Counted from the stretch's first letter, positions 19,238 through 34,130 are shown. The stretch is 64,000 bases of DNA from Amoebidium appalachense (GCA_963693365.1 CAVNZM010000016.1:3782001-3846000), one strand, 5' to 3'. Numbers and translations are program-made. Notes: generated by a model from the sequence alone, not told the origin.

Positions 19238-20473
19238 CCAGCGGGGTGGCAACGGCGCCTCAAAAATGGGTGCGTAAATAACCAATAAAATTTGCGTTAA
19301 AAAAGATTCGCGATCACAAAAGGCTACAAACGCTGCAAAAAAAATTCCGAATCAATTATAACGTTTTAGATTCGTCAATTATCACAAACATTAAACGCCG
19401 CTACCGGGGCGTGAAGCCGGCAAGGTTTATGATTCGCGGAGAACCATATGGTTCGCCCGTCCAAAGTTAGCTCGAAAAGCGTTAAGGCAACACGGGTATA
19501 AGTTACCGTGTTTTTTGGCTCCATTTTCGAGGCTAATAATCGTTATTGTGACGTAAGCATGCTGTAGCAAGTCTTGGTACCGGTGCTGTTGATGGTGCAG
19601 GAATCATTGAGATAAATTTCGTGACTTGCATGCACACGACGCGCCGCGCCACGCCGCGTGCAACCACAACGACGTATGGCCACGCACGTATATACGGTTG
19701 AAGCAGACCTAGAGCTCGAGGTCTCTCTCTGAGACTCTCTCCTGCAGCAGCTGCAAAGTTCTGGCCGTGTACACATGTTATAAGATGACCATCATGGGCT
19801 GGCGTGCGTGTGCACATGTCCAATATCATGATCATATGGGCTGGCGTGTACACGGTAACATGATCACGGCATCATATGCCATTGGGCTGCTGCCACTACA
19901 TAGTCATTCACTCGTCGTGCACGAGATCATGGCCCTCAAAAACTGTATATACCAAATGCCACTGCTAGGCCTCCCCCCGCCTCCCCCTCCCCTCCCACCT
20001 CCCTCTCCCCCTCTCCCCTGAGGCTCTCCCTCCTCCCCCCCCCCCCCCTCCCCCCCCCCCCCAAACCTCCTCCCCCCCCCCCCCCCCCCGGCCCCAATGA
20101 TCGTACGCGCTTTGAGTCAGCTGAGGCTGGCAAGAAATTATAACACGTATGCCATATATATGTGCGCCACCACGTGCACCCTGGCCTAAGGCCTGGCACA
20201 CCGGTACCGGGCCCCATTCAGACCTCGGGGCCTGAATGGTGGACCACAGCAAAAAGACCGTGTGCTGCACGACGTCGTACATACGTAGTACAACGTCAGC
20301 AATTTTTCTCTTCCTATTTCATTCGACTAAAATGCTTGTGCCAAGGGGGGCGTGTACATGTCTATCGGTCAAGCAGTATACGTTTAATAGTTGGTATTAC
20401 TGTATTATGCAGCTAGCAAGATATCGATACAAAAATAAATCGGGGACGTGATCACAACGTCGTTACTTGTTGA

Positions 20474-21036
20474 TGTCAGCAGATACTATTGTTATGGCAT
20501 GATATCCGATGAATACATTTATTACGAGCTCAGCCATAATAGCAACCGCGCTCACATAGTAAGCAAACCCCACCGATTCGAGCCTGTTCGAGCCAGGAAT
20601 CCAGGTCCTTCCAAAACGGTAATTTATTAAAGCTTATAAGCCATGGCTCTCATTGCATGCATGGCTGCCGTGAAACATGTGAGTCGTACTTATTGGTTCA
20701 AGCTTACACTGCAGCACCCTTTAAAGGAACTTTCGAGAAAATCCTCTATGTACGTGCACTATCAGCAGATATATCTGTTACAGCATGATATCCGATGAAT
20801 ACATTTATTACGAGCTCAGCCATATAGCAACCGTCCTCACATAGTACGCAAACCCCCACCGATTCGAGCCTGTTCGAGCCAGGAATATCCGATACAGGTC
20901 CTTCCAAAACGGTAAGGCGGCTCTCATTGCATGGCTGCCGTGAAACATATGCATGTGAGTCGTACTTATTGGTTCAAGCTTACACTGCAGCAGGGCCTAA
21001 AGGAACTTTCGAGAAAATCCCTCTATGTACGTGCTC
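20474..21036. repeat. Direct tandem duplication, unit about 287 bp
   Basis: The first unit starts near 20474 and the second near 20761; both read from TCAGCAGAT through TCCGATGAATACATTTATTA to GAACTTTCGAGAAAATCC. Small indels separate them. Each has the phrase GATTCGAGCCTGTTCGAGCC, reminiscent of a tRNA B box, but no tRNA fold is visible. Confidence 0.85.
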
Positions 21037-21905
21037 CCGGAGCTACAAAGCCCCGGGCAGCAGCAGCATGATTTGCAATCATTTCTAGGTGCTGTGATGC
21101 ATCACAACTAATATACTGAGTACTTATACTTACTGTCACATAGTATTTCACGTACTCGAACGTTAACGGTACGTACCGTAGTACATACAGTATTGCAATT
21201 TTTTATTTTACTGAACAGTTTCCCCCACCTCGCGCACGCATCGATCTCGGTAAGCACGTACGTACACTATAGTGCTACGGTACTGTAACACCTGTGTAGC
21301 ATGTCAACTAGATCTGTATGGGTAGTACTACATACTTTGTAATGTGTAACAGGCATAATGATTGACATAAAAGTAGGACAGTGTTAACATTATGGTTGCA
21401 ACGTTCAGGCTGCCCTGCAGGGAAGATCTGCTCGCAAGTCTCATGACACAATAAAATAAATATGTTGTGGCCTTATTAGATGACTCAGTATTAGCTAATA
21501 TAGGTTGCACGCGCCAGGAAGTAAATTGCTGATATCATGGGGGGCCCCGGGGAGCCTTTGCAGGGGCGGGTGGGCGGGCAATTATCGATGGGGGGGAGGG
21601 GGGGGGAGGGGGGGAGGAGGGCGAGGGGGGCGAGGGGGGGGGGGGGGGGGGGGGAAAGGGGAGAAGGGGGGGGGGGGGGGGGGGAAGGGGGAGAGCTCGG
21701 GGGAGGTGGAAGGGGGGGAGGGGGGGGGGGGTTTCTTTTGATGTGTGTCAATGTCGTGATCACAGGCATGCAGCGTGTGACTCCGAGCTTGAACCTAATC
21801 AGCTGGTTCATTAAATTGATACCGAGGTTTGATAGCGCTAAGCACAGCATACATAGCATCTATCATTATTAGGGGGCTTCCCTATGTAGGACCTCCACTC
21901 CTTCC

Positions 21906-21943
<38 letters not shown>

Positions 21944-22349
21944 CTCCCTCACTCTCTCCCCTCCCCCTCCCGCTTCCCCCCTCCATCCACACGCCCACCC
22001 ACCCACACACGCCGGCTGCCCCAGGCCTCCCCCCCCCCCCCCCCCCACCGTCGCCCCCCTTCCCCCCCCCCCCCCCCCCCCCCGAGTTCCCACTCCATGC
22101 GCCCCCCTGCCCAGGCCTCAGCCCCCTTCCCCCGGCCCTCCCTCTGCGCCTCCTAGCGGCCTATACAAGGCTCTCACGCCCCCACCCCTCTCCCCTCTCA
22201 GCGGGGGGTCCATTGAGAACATGACGGCGCATGTCCAAAAACTCTAAGGGCATAACCGGCCGTGACCACAATTTCTTTCTTTCTTTTTCTTTTCTTCCTT
22301 TCTTTTTTTCTCTTTTTTTTGGAGGGGGGGGCGGGGGGAGGGGGGGGTT

Positions 22350-22380
<31 letters not shown>

Positions 22381-22872
22381 GTTGGTTGACGGCATCTGTA
22401 ACCTCCCCTCTGTCCCCCCCCCCCCCCCCCCTCCTCCCCCCCCCCCCCCCCCCTCCTCCCCCCAAACCCTCAAACCCCAACCACCCACCCGCCCACTCAG
22501 ACCCACCCAAAAAAAAAAAAAAATCCAATAATATTAACCGACCAGCCAATCGCAACTATCGATAACTTAAAAATATAAACCAACCCCCCCCCCCCCCCCC
22601 CCCCCCCCCCACATGTAGTGAAATAAATACCGTTACAATAATGATTACAACGCGATATATATATAATGTTGACAGTATACACCTATTGCCACACACCGTA
22701 TTGTCACCAGCTCCTCCCTTCTCCTCTCCACCCCCCTCCCCCCCCCCCCCCCCCCCCCCCCCCTCCCGGCCCCCCCCCCTCCCCCCCCCCCCCCTCCCCC
22801 TTCCCCTCCCGTGGCCCCGCCGGAGTCCCCCCAATCATGATATATGTACATGTACCCCGGATCCCTCCTTCC

Positions 22873-22916
<44 letters not shown>

Positions 22917-23422
22917 CCCCGCCGCTCCTCCCCGCCCTCCCCCCTGCACGGGGCCCCCTAAACTTCACCGCACCCAACCAGGTCGGCCCATGCACGTGAC
23001 CCTCGAGTTCGGTTCCATCCGCCGGAACACCCGAGGTTCGGTGTGACCTACAGCTCAGCCAAGGTCACTGAAATTCATGCGTCCGCCAGGCGTGACGTCA
23101 TCTCCCAACCCAGTGTCCCCTCTTCCCCAGTCATATCATACAGATGTATGTCAGTATGTGTGTGGAGGTAGAGTTTTAGGTAGGAGACATTTTAGATTGG
23201 AGTTGAAGAAAACAGCGGCCAATACTCTCACAAACCCAAAAAGTTACGCACACGTAATACAGTGGCAAACTAACAGGGGTAAAAGGTGTGTGTTCCATAT
23301 GCGCCTGTCCCACGGTTAAGTTGAGTGAGCCATCTGACACGTGGGGGGAGTTGAAGAGAACATGGGGTTGAATTGGGGGGTATGGCACAGCACCTGACTG
23401 CACATTCTTTTCAAGCAGCAAA

Positions 23423-26392
23423 ATGGTTGTCACTCGTTCCTTGGCTCGGGCTCAGAGTAAGTGTTTGGTCCTCCCCTTTCCCCCTCCCCCCCTCCCCCCC
23501 CCCCCTCTCTCTCCCCCTCGTTCTCGCACCAAGCCCCTGCTTCCCCTTGCCCCCCCTCTTGCGACTATTTCCCCCTTTACTCAACCTTCCCTGCACTTCA
23601 TACATCATCAGGGACCCACATGTCCACGTGCCACACACGTTTGCACACTTCTTCGTGCGCATGTGCGCGAGTGCAGACACCCACACCAAAAATCATCTCT
23701 GGTTGGGAATCCTGAACTTGCACTCTCTCTCCCCGTGCATATTCTTAGCAATATCTCTGCTATTCTTCGTTTAGTCTTCTTAGCATGCCCTAACAAAATA
23801 AAAAATTCACGTTGTAGAACTCATGAACGTTCACGAAAGATTTAACCACACACAGACTAAGCAACTAACTTACTTTTCCCCCCTTTCTCTCTCTCTCTCC
23901 TCCTCCCCCTCCCCCTCCCCCCCCCCTCTTCCCCCCTCCCCTACCCCGTCCTCCCCCCTCCCCTCCCCACCCCCTTCCCTCCAACCCCCCCCCCCCCCCC
24001 CCCCTCCCTGCCGCCCCCCTCCCTCCCCTTTTTTCAGCCCGTAGGTTGCTTGCATTACCAGCAGACCCCCAGCCCAACAGCCCCCTAGCCCAGCTACCCC
24101 AGGAAATTCTCCATCACATTTTCGGTTATTTGCCTTTGGAAGATCGGATTTCACTCAGCCATGTCTGTCGCATGTTCTGCGCCTACACCCGTTCTCCTGC
24201 CAGCGGTCTCTTTTCGTTAGACTGCTCCCGTGCGGAATACGGAGAGAAAAACCTACCCTTGGAGAGTCTCATTCGTTTCACAGCCGCGTGGGGAAAGTCG
24301 GTCGAGTGCTTGCACATCAAAGTCACGTTTGTGCGCTCGCTCAAAGTCGAGGAATGCCATGCCATGTTTTCCAGGTTCACAAATTTGAAGTCATGCGTCA
24401 TATATGAAGACAGCGCGGTGGTAACGCATCTACCGGATTCGTTTGGTCGGCTGTTTGGGTACGCGCACAACATCGATTTCATCCGCTTTGACAACGTGAC
24501 GAATTCAGGTAGCGACTGGCGCATGTTGTTGTCTGACCCAGACGGAGCAGTCATGTGGACGCTCAATGTTCTCGCGGCGCTTCATGTTTGTCCCGAGGTC
24601 AAATATACGACGCTCGAACATGGGCTTTTCATCGCGTTGCCGTTCGACCACTACCCATTCGATCCGCATCCCAACCTACGCACGCTCGTCATAGACAAGT
24701 TTGTGGTTCTACCGACCATACAACCACCACACATCTTCCTACAGAATCTAGTGTCGCTTACCATCACGGAGCTCTATGTCACGCAGGATTTGAAGGTCAT
24801 TTCGCAATGTTCCCTGCTTGAGCATCTGGAGATTAAAAGGGTTGTTTGCCCGCCCGATCTCCCCGCGATCTTTATAGACATTGACGCATCCCCGCTCGCA
24901 AATTGCAAGCGTCTCAAATATGTAGACTTGGGCCCGGCGCTGTTCATACACGGGTTCCCATCCCTCCCATCACTCGCGGATTTGTCGGTGGTTATTAAGG
25001 GAGCGCATCCGGAGGAGGTGGCGGCGTTAGGGGCGGGAGAAATGGACATTTCATCATCATTGGCGGTTCTCGGGAAATGCGCACAACTGACATGGCTGTG
25101 TTTCGGCATTGGCGTGCCACGCGCATCTGCCCTAGGGAACAACCTCCTTCCTATAGACGACGTGCGATTCCTGCAGAGATGTCCGTCGCTTTCCGTTCTT
25201 GAATTGGTCGGATGCATCCCGAAATCGCTAGACGGACTGGAGTTCTGCATAACCCTGCGCGCGCTGCACATTCTCATGGCGTACACGGAGCCCGATGCGC
25301 AGCCGTTCGGTCCGTCGCCGGATCTCATGCCCATTGCGAGCTGCACGCGGTTGGAGAACCTTCAGTTGGGGGGGTTCTGGGGGGTGAAGAGTTTGGGGTT
25401 TTTGTCGCAATGCGCGGAAATTACGCGGGTGGACCTGAAGGGGTTAAAGGATTTGGAGGATGTGGGGTTTGCGATGAATCTGCCGAATTTAAGGTAAGGT
25501 GCTAAGCAAAACTCGGGTTTTCTGTTTATATATTTCGTGTTGACACAGAATCCCCTTTCCCCCTTTTATTTTTATTTTTGTTTTGGTTGTGGTTGGGTGG
25601 GTAGTGGAGAAGTGGGGTGAGTAGATGGAAAGGGTTTGAGGGTTGGGGTAGCGGGTTGAAGAGAATGGGGGAGAGCACCGGGGGGGGGGGGAGGAAGGCG
25701 GGATGGGGGGGGGGGGAGGGGGGGAGGGGGGGGGGGGTGGCATTTTTGGCAGGTGGAAGAATGTGGGTGTTGTTTTTTTGGAGGGGGGGGGGGGGGGAGA
25801 AGGGTTGGTTGGAGGTGATAGGATTTAGAGTTTACAGGTGGTGGTGGCCCGAATAGCTTCCATGACCCAATGACCCGAATAGCTTCCATGACCCAATGAC
25901 CCGAATAGCTCACGTACGAGGGCAGATGTTTGTGTTTCGTTTAATAGCTTGTGCATGTGATACACATTTGCACACAGACAAACACACACACTCATACAGG
26001 CACATGCACGTGCACACACACACTCACGCATGCACTCACTCACCACACTCGTGCGCGTGCGGACACACACACATACATGTGGCAAGACGTGAAGGGGAGA
26101 GCGGGGGGTTTGGGGGGGGGGGGGGGGGGGGGGGGGAGGAGGAAGGAGAAGGGGGGGGGGGGGGGGGGGCGGAGGGGAAATGAAGTGGCGAATGGGAAAG
26201 AGGATAGGTGAAGGTGGGGGTTTTGGCGGGGGGAGGGAGGGATGTGTGGTGATATAAACAGGGGAGGTAGAAAGGCGGGGAACAGGGGTTGAATGCACCT
26301 TATTTTACTCTTTCTGTTTCCTTCGTAAAACCTCATTTCTCCCTCTTTCTCCCTAACACCTTATTTCTCCCTCTCCATCTCTTTCTCCCCCT

Positions 26393-26426
<34 letters not shown>

Positions 26427-27362
26427 TTCTGCCGTGTCCAAAACCACCACACCACTTTGCTCTTTTCTCTGCCCTGATATATACACACACATACACATAC
26501 GCAACATGCACATGCACACACACAAGCACATACACACACCACATATTTATATTGAAAGGGGCACGCATAGACAAGTCCTCCCCCCCCCCCCCCCTCCCCC
26601 CCCCCCCTCCCCCGCCCCAAATACCTCTCCCCAAATACCTCTCCCCAACCTTTCACCCACATACACGGGCACGCACTCATTCGCTGACACACCCAAACCC
26701 ACTCACCCACCGTTCTCTCTCCCCCCTCCCCTCCCCTCCCCCCCCCCCCCCCCCCCCCCCCCCCACAAACCCCCAACTCCCACCACCCCCTCCTTCCTCC
26801 TCCTCCCCCCCTCCCGCCCCCTTCCTTCCCCCTCCCCCCTCTCCCCTTCCCCCCCCCTTCGGACACACACCGACACACACCGACACACACACACACACAC
26901 ACATACACACACACACACACCGACACACACACGCACACACGTACACCCACACGTAAACACATACACGCAGGCGTCTTTCTCTCGAGGACCTCACCGTCAC
27001 CAGCATCTCGTGTCTGTCTGACTGTTGGCTCCTCTCCTCCCTTACGTTGGAAAACTGTGCGGATGTGAGGGATGTGTCGGCCCTCGCACACTGCCCATCT
27101 CTCGTGTTTGATGAGCTGTGTGTGGAGGGGTGTGGGGTGAGCGAGGTGCAGGTGGGGAGGTTGAGACGGAGACTGCACAGGTACGTGTGTGTGTGTGTGG
27201 ATGGATGGTTGGGTGTGTGGGTGTGGGTGTATGTGGAGAGGGGGGGGGGGGGGGGAGGGAGAGAGGGCAGGGGGGAGTGTTAGAGGATGGGGTTTTGGAT
27301 GGGTGGCTGTGGGTGTGGGTAGGTGGATGAGAGAGGGGGGAGAGGGGGTGGGGGGGGGTATG

Positions 27363-27425
<63 letters not shown>

Positions 27426-27875
27426 TGTGTGGTATGGTGTGTATGCTTGCCCGTGTTCATGTACATGTCAATTGGTTTGTGTGCGTGCATTTGCGAGAGT
27501 GGGCAGGGAGATGGGGGAAACCCCGGGGGGGGGGGGGGGGGGTATGTGTGTGTTCGTGCGCACGCGCTGCTTTGTGTGTTTATGTATGTGTGTGTGTGTG
27601 TGTGTGTATTTCTTTTCTTTTCTTTTTCTTTTTTCTTTTTTTTGGGGGGGGGGGGGGAGGGGGGGGGAGGGGGGGGGGGGGGGGGGGGATAAGAAGGACG
27701 TGTGTTGTGATTATTTGAGTGTAGGGGCTGTTGGTGAGTGGGTGGGGGGAGGATGGAAGGGGATAGGGAGGGAGGTTTTTAGAATGAGGATACCTTAGGG
27801 AAAACGGGTGGGGTTGGGGTGGATTTTTTCCCTTCTTCCTTTTTGTTTGTAGGGGTTTTTTGCGGGGGAGAGGGT

Positions 27876-27906
<31 letters not shown>

Positions 27907-28220
27907 GCTAATCAGGTGTGGGCGTGTGGGCATGTGTTTGTGTCGGGTGAGGAGCAAGCCGGGCGGTGCATGGGTGGGTGGGGAGGTGGGAGGAGGGGGG
28001 GGGGGGAAGTGGGGAAGGAAGGGAGGGAGGGAGATTGTGGGGCTCCGAGGGGGAATGATGGAGAGATGGTTAGCCCGTGCAGTGTGTGTGTGTGTGTGGG
28101 GAGGGGGGGGGGGGGGGGGGGGGAGAGGGGGGGGGGGGGGGGGGGGGAGGGTTAATCGGATGGTGATTAGGAGTTTTTGTTTGGTTTCTTTTCCTTCTTT
28201 TCCTTTTTTGGGGGGGGGGG

Positions 28221-28258
<38 letters not shown>

Positions 28259-28348
28259 CTTTCTCCCTCCCCCTTTTTTTTTCTCCTCCTTGAATGGTTT
28301 TATCTCTGTTCTGACATCTCTTGGTCTCACTTACCCTCCAGACATTGA
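23423..28348 (+). CDS. F-box / leucine-rich repeat protein
   Basis: Exons: 23423-23456, 24038-25493, 26971-27180 and 28342-28348. Phases 1, 2 and 2 match and the model gives 568 residues. The ATG exon encodes [11 protein letters not shown]. The large exon opens with an F-box at about residues 28-68 ([20 protein letters not shown]...SHVCRMF), the Skp1-binding module of SCF ubiquitin ligases. The rest is irregular leucine-rich repeat (for example [17 protein letters not shown] and [18 protein letters not shown]), presumably binding substrate. The third exon continues the repeats across the splice. The last exon adds only His before TGA, so the terminus is less certain. Introns 2 and 3 contain long G, C, CA and GT tracts. 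The likely role is substrate recognition in an SCF E3 ligase; the target is unknown. Confidence 0.85.
25848..25910. repeat. 26-bp tandem repeat, 2.4 copies
   Basis: The unit cccgaatagcttccatgacc plus caatga repeats exactly at 25848 and 25874 and partly at 25900, in intron 2 of the F-box gene. Confidence 0.9.
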
Positions 28349-28708
28349 CGTGCCTGGATTCGGCGGATCGACGGACAGACACCAGTAAGTCATAACCCTA
28401 AATTAAAATTATTAAAAAATAAAATTAAAAGATTATGAGTCATGAACCACACCCTTTTGGTGTCGGTGTCCTTAGACATTTCTCTATACAACAGCCATAT
28501 ATGTATTTAGATTAGATATACATAGCATGACATCTCAAGATAGGAGCTCGAAGGACGTGTGGGCGGACACGGAGTGTGTGTTTATGTGTGTTGGGGACTT
28601 TTGGTTTTACTTTCGAGAGGGGGGGGGGGGGGGGGGGGGTTCTGCATGGTGTTTAGTGCCCGTTGATTGATATTAATAGTTTTTGAGCTTGAAGTCATTT
28701 TCCCAAAT

Positions 28709-28740
<32 letters not shown>

Positions 28741-30238
28741 GAACTTTTTGTCTGGGCTGTGAATGGGAGACACTACTCTGTAGTATGATTGTGTCGTATG
28801 GGAACTATTGTAACGAAGGCGCAATGTTCTTTTTTTTCTTTTTTTTTTTTTGTTTGTTTGTTTGTTTTTTGGACTTCGTACTCTTTATTCGCCGGAGACT
28901 CTTAGGTCTACCTGAGTGGAATATATCACAATCGTACCAAGTCTATATCTTGCCCATTATTCGTTCAAGCCACATTCACACACTGTTACATTTCAACGTT
29001 AACAACAACCTTATGTTTTTATGATCTGTATCTACATTTTTATTGACTCAACGCACATGCGTAGATGTGATTGGTTGACTATGTGTAAATATATCCGAAT
29101 GTTGTGTCAACACTACCAATTTTTAATATCAGCTGGCATCATGAGCCACCATTGTTATTATCGCCTATGTCGTGCATATGCATGCTGCAACCAACTTTCA
29201 TCGTCATTGTACACGAAACGCACTTACACTGTTCTATATAGTAATCCTCCCCCCTCCCCCCCTCCCCCCCCCCCCCCCCCCCCCCCAAACATACACACAC
29301 ACACATGTGCGCACGCGCTTGCTTACAAACACCAGTAGCAGCCCCCCCCCTCTTCCCCCCCCCCCCCCCCCCCCCCTCTCTCTCCTCCTCCTCCTCCTCA
29401 CAACAACAACAACAAAAAAAGAAAAAGAAAAAAAAACCTTCTCCTCCTCCTCCTCCTCACAACAACAACAAAAAAAAAAACAAAAAAAAAAAAACGGTAC
29501 ATATATACACGTACTACTGTGACAGTACTAGTCCTGACCTCCCCCGCCCCGGCCCCCACACCGATAGATTCGAAAATAGCAGCGCACCCATCCGTGCACC
29601 CATACACAGACACACACACACACACACATTCACACACATACACACAGACACACACACACAGACACATTCACACACACACATTCAGACACACATACACACA
29701 CAGACACACACACACACACACATTCACACACACATACACACAGACACACACACACACACACATTCACACACACATACACACATACACACACACACACACA
29801 CATTCACACACACATACACACACACATACACACAGACACACAGACACACACACACACGTGCACACACATGCACATACACGTGTGCATACACTACACATGC
29901 ACACACGTCACGCACAGTCACTCACATATACACATCCATGCAGCCTGCACAGGTGCATGTACCCATGCACACCCACACGACTTGTATATATACACACATC
30001 TTCAAAACCCGCCATTTAATTTGTGTGTCGTTGAATTTCAAACCATGTGCACATGCACGTGTGTGGGAGCTAAAATAAGCCCGGGGTTCACAATCATTTG
30101 CACGTGGGTGGGTGGTGGTGATGCATGGTTGTTTGGTCGGTTGTACGTGTAGGGGGGCAAGGGTGTGTGTGTGTGTGTGTGTCATAGCGCATATGGGTGT
30201 GTGTGTGTGGGGGGGGGGGGTAGGGGGGGAGTGTTTGT

Positions 30239-30269
<31 letters not shown>

Positions 30270-30361
30270 GGGGGTTGTTTGCAAATACTCAGTTTTTACT
30301 GAATTCAACTTGACGCTGTTAGCGTTACAGTTACTGACATTTTATTTCCTCTCTCCATGGA

Positions 30362-30401
<40 letters not shown>

Positions 30402-31097
30402 CCACACACATATGCATGCATGGTTTGAAGTCTTCATGCTTTGCAATTGCCTCCACTCCGCTAAGCCCTGCTTACATGATATTTGTACACATTGGGCATA
30501 AAGTAATGGTGGGGTGGGGCTCATGCAAATTACGTAAATTTGCACATATTTGCAGATATCTGCTTGACGATACCGTTCCGGGGAGAGTTCGTGCCGTGTA
30601 CACGAACCAAAAAACGAAAACTTCATAAAGAAAGAAAGAAAGAAAGAAAGCACTGCAAGTATTTTCCAAATTGTATCAACGATCGAACATATACGAACTG
30701 TGTTGCGACAAAACAGCCTACATACCTGTACATATCTTTTTATGCAATTTCCGAATTCCACAAGAACCCACGCCACCACCACCACCACCCCTCATCGGTG
30801 CCCCCTTAAATAATTTCTCAGAACCAGCCATGCACACGGTTCTCAATTGAACGTCACGAGCAGAAGAAATGAAAAAGATCAGGAAAACAAAAGAAATCTG
30901 AAAAAAAAAGAAACCCGAAGAAATATGAAACATTGGACTATCACATCAACAACATTGCAAAGCGGTATTCGGAAGATGTGGGGCCCTCCATGACATACCC
31001 AGATCATGGGGAGGGAATTTTTTTTTAGAAAAACAGAACGTTTTCCAAAGGAAAAAAAAATCCCGGTATCTTTTTTTCTCTCCAGCCAAAAGCAATC
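28349..31097. other. Convergent spacer between F-box and methyltransferase genes
   Basis: No supported gene. It holds T runs (28711-28739, 28830-28851), C tracts (29251-29286, 29357-29376), (CTC)n/(CAA)n stretches at 29377-29490, a long degenerate (CA)n from 29605 to 29860, G runs near 30215 and 30254, and a C run at 30363-30397. It also includes the 3' flanks of both neighbouring genes. Confidence 0.6.
28418..28423 (+). terminator. Candidate poly(A) signal of the F-box gene
   Basis: AATAAA lies 70 nt after the inferred TGA, in an AT-rich stretch; no other polyadenylation evidence is available. Confidence 0.35.
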
Positions 31098-31395
31098 TCA
31101 TTTCGCCTTCCTGGCCTCGCCGTTAGCCTTTGCCGATCCGTTTTCCGTCTTTTTTTCCGGTTGATATCCGGGGGTGTCCGGAATTGCCCTCTCCACGTAG
31201 CACATGTACTGGTACAGGGCAATCAGGTAGACACATGCAAAATAGGCCCCTGGCGTGCGGAAAGCGTACGCAACGAGAAGCGCACGTACCCTGTGTGTGT
31301 GTGTGTGTAGGGAGGGAAGGGGGGGGGGGGGGGGGGGGGAGGGGGGGGGGAGGGGTAATGTGTATGTGTATGTGTGTGGGGTGGGGGTGTGGGGG

Positions 31396-31446
<51 letters not shown>

Positions 31447-32074
31447 TTTTGTGTTTGTGTGTGTGTGTGCGCATGCCCACGCACGCGCGTGTGTAGTTGA
31501 AATGTATTGATCAAAGACAGGGTCAGTTTCCTGTTTCTTTTCTGCTGAAGTCTGGAGAGCAGCCCCCTCCCCCCCCCCCCCCCCCCCCCCCCACCCCCAC
31601 CCACACACACACATACACACCCACTCCCCACACATCTTCCCACCTATCCCCAAAGAGGCTCCTCCTCATTGCTCAATAATGAGCCATGCCTCGTGACTAC
31701 AACAATAGGAGAATTGAAAATCATTTTCACCGACATCTCAGAATGTGTGTGCCTGTGTGTGTGTGTGCCTGTGTGTGTGTGTGTGTGTGCGCGCACGGGC
31801 ACACGCGCGTCTCACACGTAGGTCGGTGTGTATACCTGTGTGTAAGTGTGTGTGTGTGTGTGTGTCTGTGTGTGTCTGTGTGTGTATCTGTGTGGGGGTG
31901 TGTGTGTGTGGGGGGGGGGGGGGGGGGGGGGGGAGGGGGGGGGGGTTCATACTGTCCTGCACGATACTGGGGGTCTGAAATGCCCATGTTGAAGGGGAAA
32001 CCCTCCACCCAGGGAATGGTCTTACCAAGGCGGATACCATAGAACACGCTGGAAAGGGTTGGAAGCGCGCGTGT

Positions 32075-32123
<49 letters not shown>

Positions 32124-33160
32124 GAGAGGTTAGATGGTGGTTGATGGTGGTCACTAGAGGGAAGAGAGGGTGGTGTTGGGTGCAGGGGGGCGTGTGTGTA
32201 AATGGTGTGTGTAGGTGTGTGGGTGTGCGATGGGGGGGATTTTTTGGGCAGGGAGGGGGAGAGGGGGATTGGGGGGTGGGGGGAGGGCGGGGGGGGAGTG
32301 AGAGGAGAAAGCTTGCAGTTAACCGCTGAAAATACAAGGAAAGCAAAGAGCATGCGCACTTAGTGGGAAACCAATAAACAAAGAGTGAATTTTTATCCAA
32401 GTTAAGGGGGGGGGGGGGGGGGGAGGAGGAGGAAGGGGAAATAGGACAATGCCCACACTCACAGGGAAGGAGTGGCCCCGAGGAAGAAGGGGGAGGGGGG
32501 GGGGGGGGTGAGGGGGGTTTGTAAATTAGGAAACTTTGAAATGTGAAGTTTAAGAAAGGAAGAACATAGGGGGGCAGGAACGAAAAGCCCCTTCCCCTTC
32601 CCCCCTCCATTCCCCCCCCCCCCCCCTCCGTATTTCTTCTTCCCTCTCCCCCCCCACCCCTTCGTCCGCACCTTCTCCCCCCGCCCCTTCCCCCCCTCTT
32701 ATCCAATGCTCCCAGTTCCACTAGAACAGGGCACTCTCCTACCCCACGTCACTCGCACCGGCAATGCAGACACAATCACTAACAACCCGCGCTCCTTCCC
32801 CCCACAACCCCAACCACCACCGGGGTCCAGTCCAGAACACATACCATCCCCTTTCCCCTCCCCTTCCTCTCCCCCCCCCCCCCCCCCTCGTTTTAGTCCA
32901 ACATCGTTCTGGCTACCTCCCCCCCCCCCCCCCCCCCCCCCTCCCTCCCTCTTTTACCGTTAACATTCTGTTTTTTTTTAAAAAAAATCTCCGTTTGCTT
33001 CCATTTCCTTTAGTATTTTACCCTTCAACATCCCCGGTCCATTCCCCACCCCCTCACCCCCCCAAATACACACACACACACACAGACACACTCGCCGGCC
33101 GAGGAGGGGGAGGAGGGGTGGTTCATGGAAAGATGTTGGGTCGGACGTGTGTGCATGTGT

Positions 33161-33191
<31 letters not shown>

Positions 33192-33889
33192 GGTTTGAAT
33201 GCGTCAAAAAGTACGAAGTACACAAGAACAAACGGATAACACGATGCAGAGTGCAAGCCATACATAAAGAGTATGCATAATAAGCAGAGCCCATCCTCAG
33301 GGGGGGCCCACGTCATCCACGGGGGGGGGGGTGGCGGCAATCATGTTTGCCTATCCCAAATACCCAGCCCCCCCCCCCCCCTCCGGAGGGTGGGTACATC
33401 CGTCCTACTCTATGGTTTCATCATAGCCCCCTCCCCCTTCCCTTCCCTCCTCCATCTCCCCACGCAACCAACGGGCAAACCAAGAGAGATGCGGGGATTT
33501 CGTGTGCATTTTTCCCCGAAGGGAGGGGTGGGTGTGGGTGGGTGGAAAGCGGGTAGGTACACATGACCGGCACCAACATACACCAGCGCGCACATATCCA
33601 CCAACCTCTCCCCCACTCCCCCCTCCCCTCCAGCCCTCCCCCCTCACCCACCCATGCACACACACGCTCAGCCCTCCCCCCTTCCCCTCTCTCCCCCCTA
33701 CACACACCCACACCCACACCCACGCACTCACCCGTCCGAGCCAATAGCGTTCATGATAGCATAGTCCATGAACGAGCAGGCAATCAGTCCCACAACAAAG
33801 ATCAGGTCGCAGTGCGGGAACTCGAGGGGGGAACGCAGGCCCGCGGCAAGAAGGTACATCCCGCCAACCTGTATCATTTTTTTTTTGGT

Positions 33890-33923
<34 letters not shown>

Positions 33924-34075
33924 CTCGTCAATATTGCTGCCACACACACTGGTACTGTTATTGTATCGTTTTGATGTGGTTATCGCCCTTTACAACAAAA
34001 TCATGGTTTTGTTTTTTCCTAACAGCATAAGATGGTAGAAAATAGAGGAGGAGGGAGGAGAAAGGGGCAGGGCGG

Positions 34076-34130
<55 letters not shown>

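Larger units (their letters stand above)
19110..23422. other. Spacer with tandem duplication and C/G tracts
   Basis: No supported gene. It contains the GPI gene promoter, a C-rich block at 19972-20090, a duplicated unit of about 287 bp at 20474-21036, a G-rich block at 21590-21731, C-rich blocks at 21904-22085 and 22728-22915, and a mixed G/T/C stretch at 22270-22460. It precedes the F-box gene. Confidence 0.6.

Noticed and set aside
20474-21036. CRISPR-like repeat array
   Set aside because: Only two long direct units, no short regular repeats with spacers, and the window is eukaryotic.
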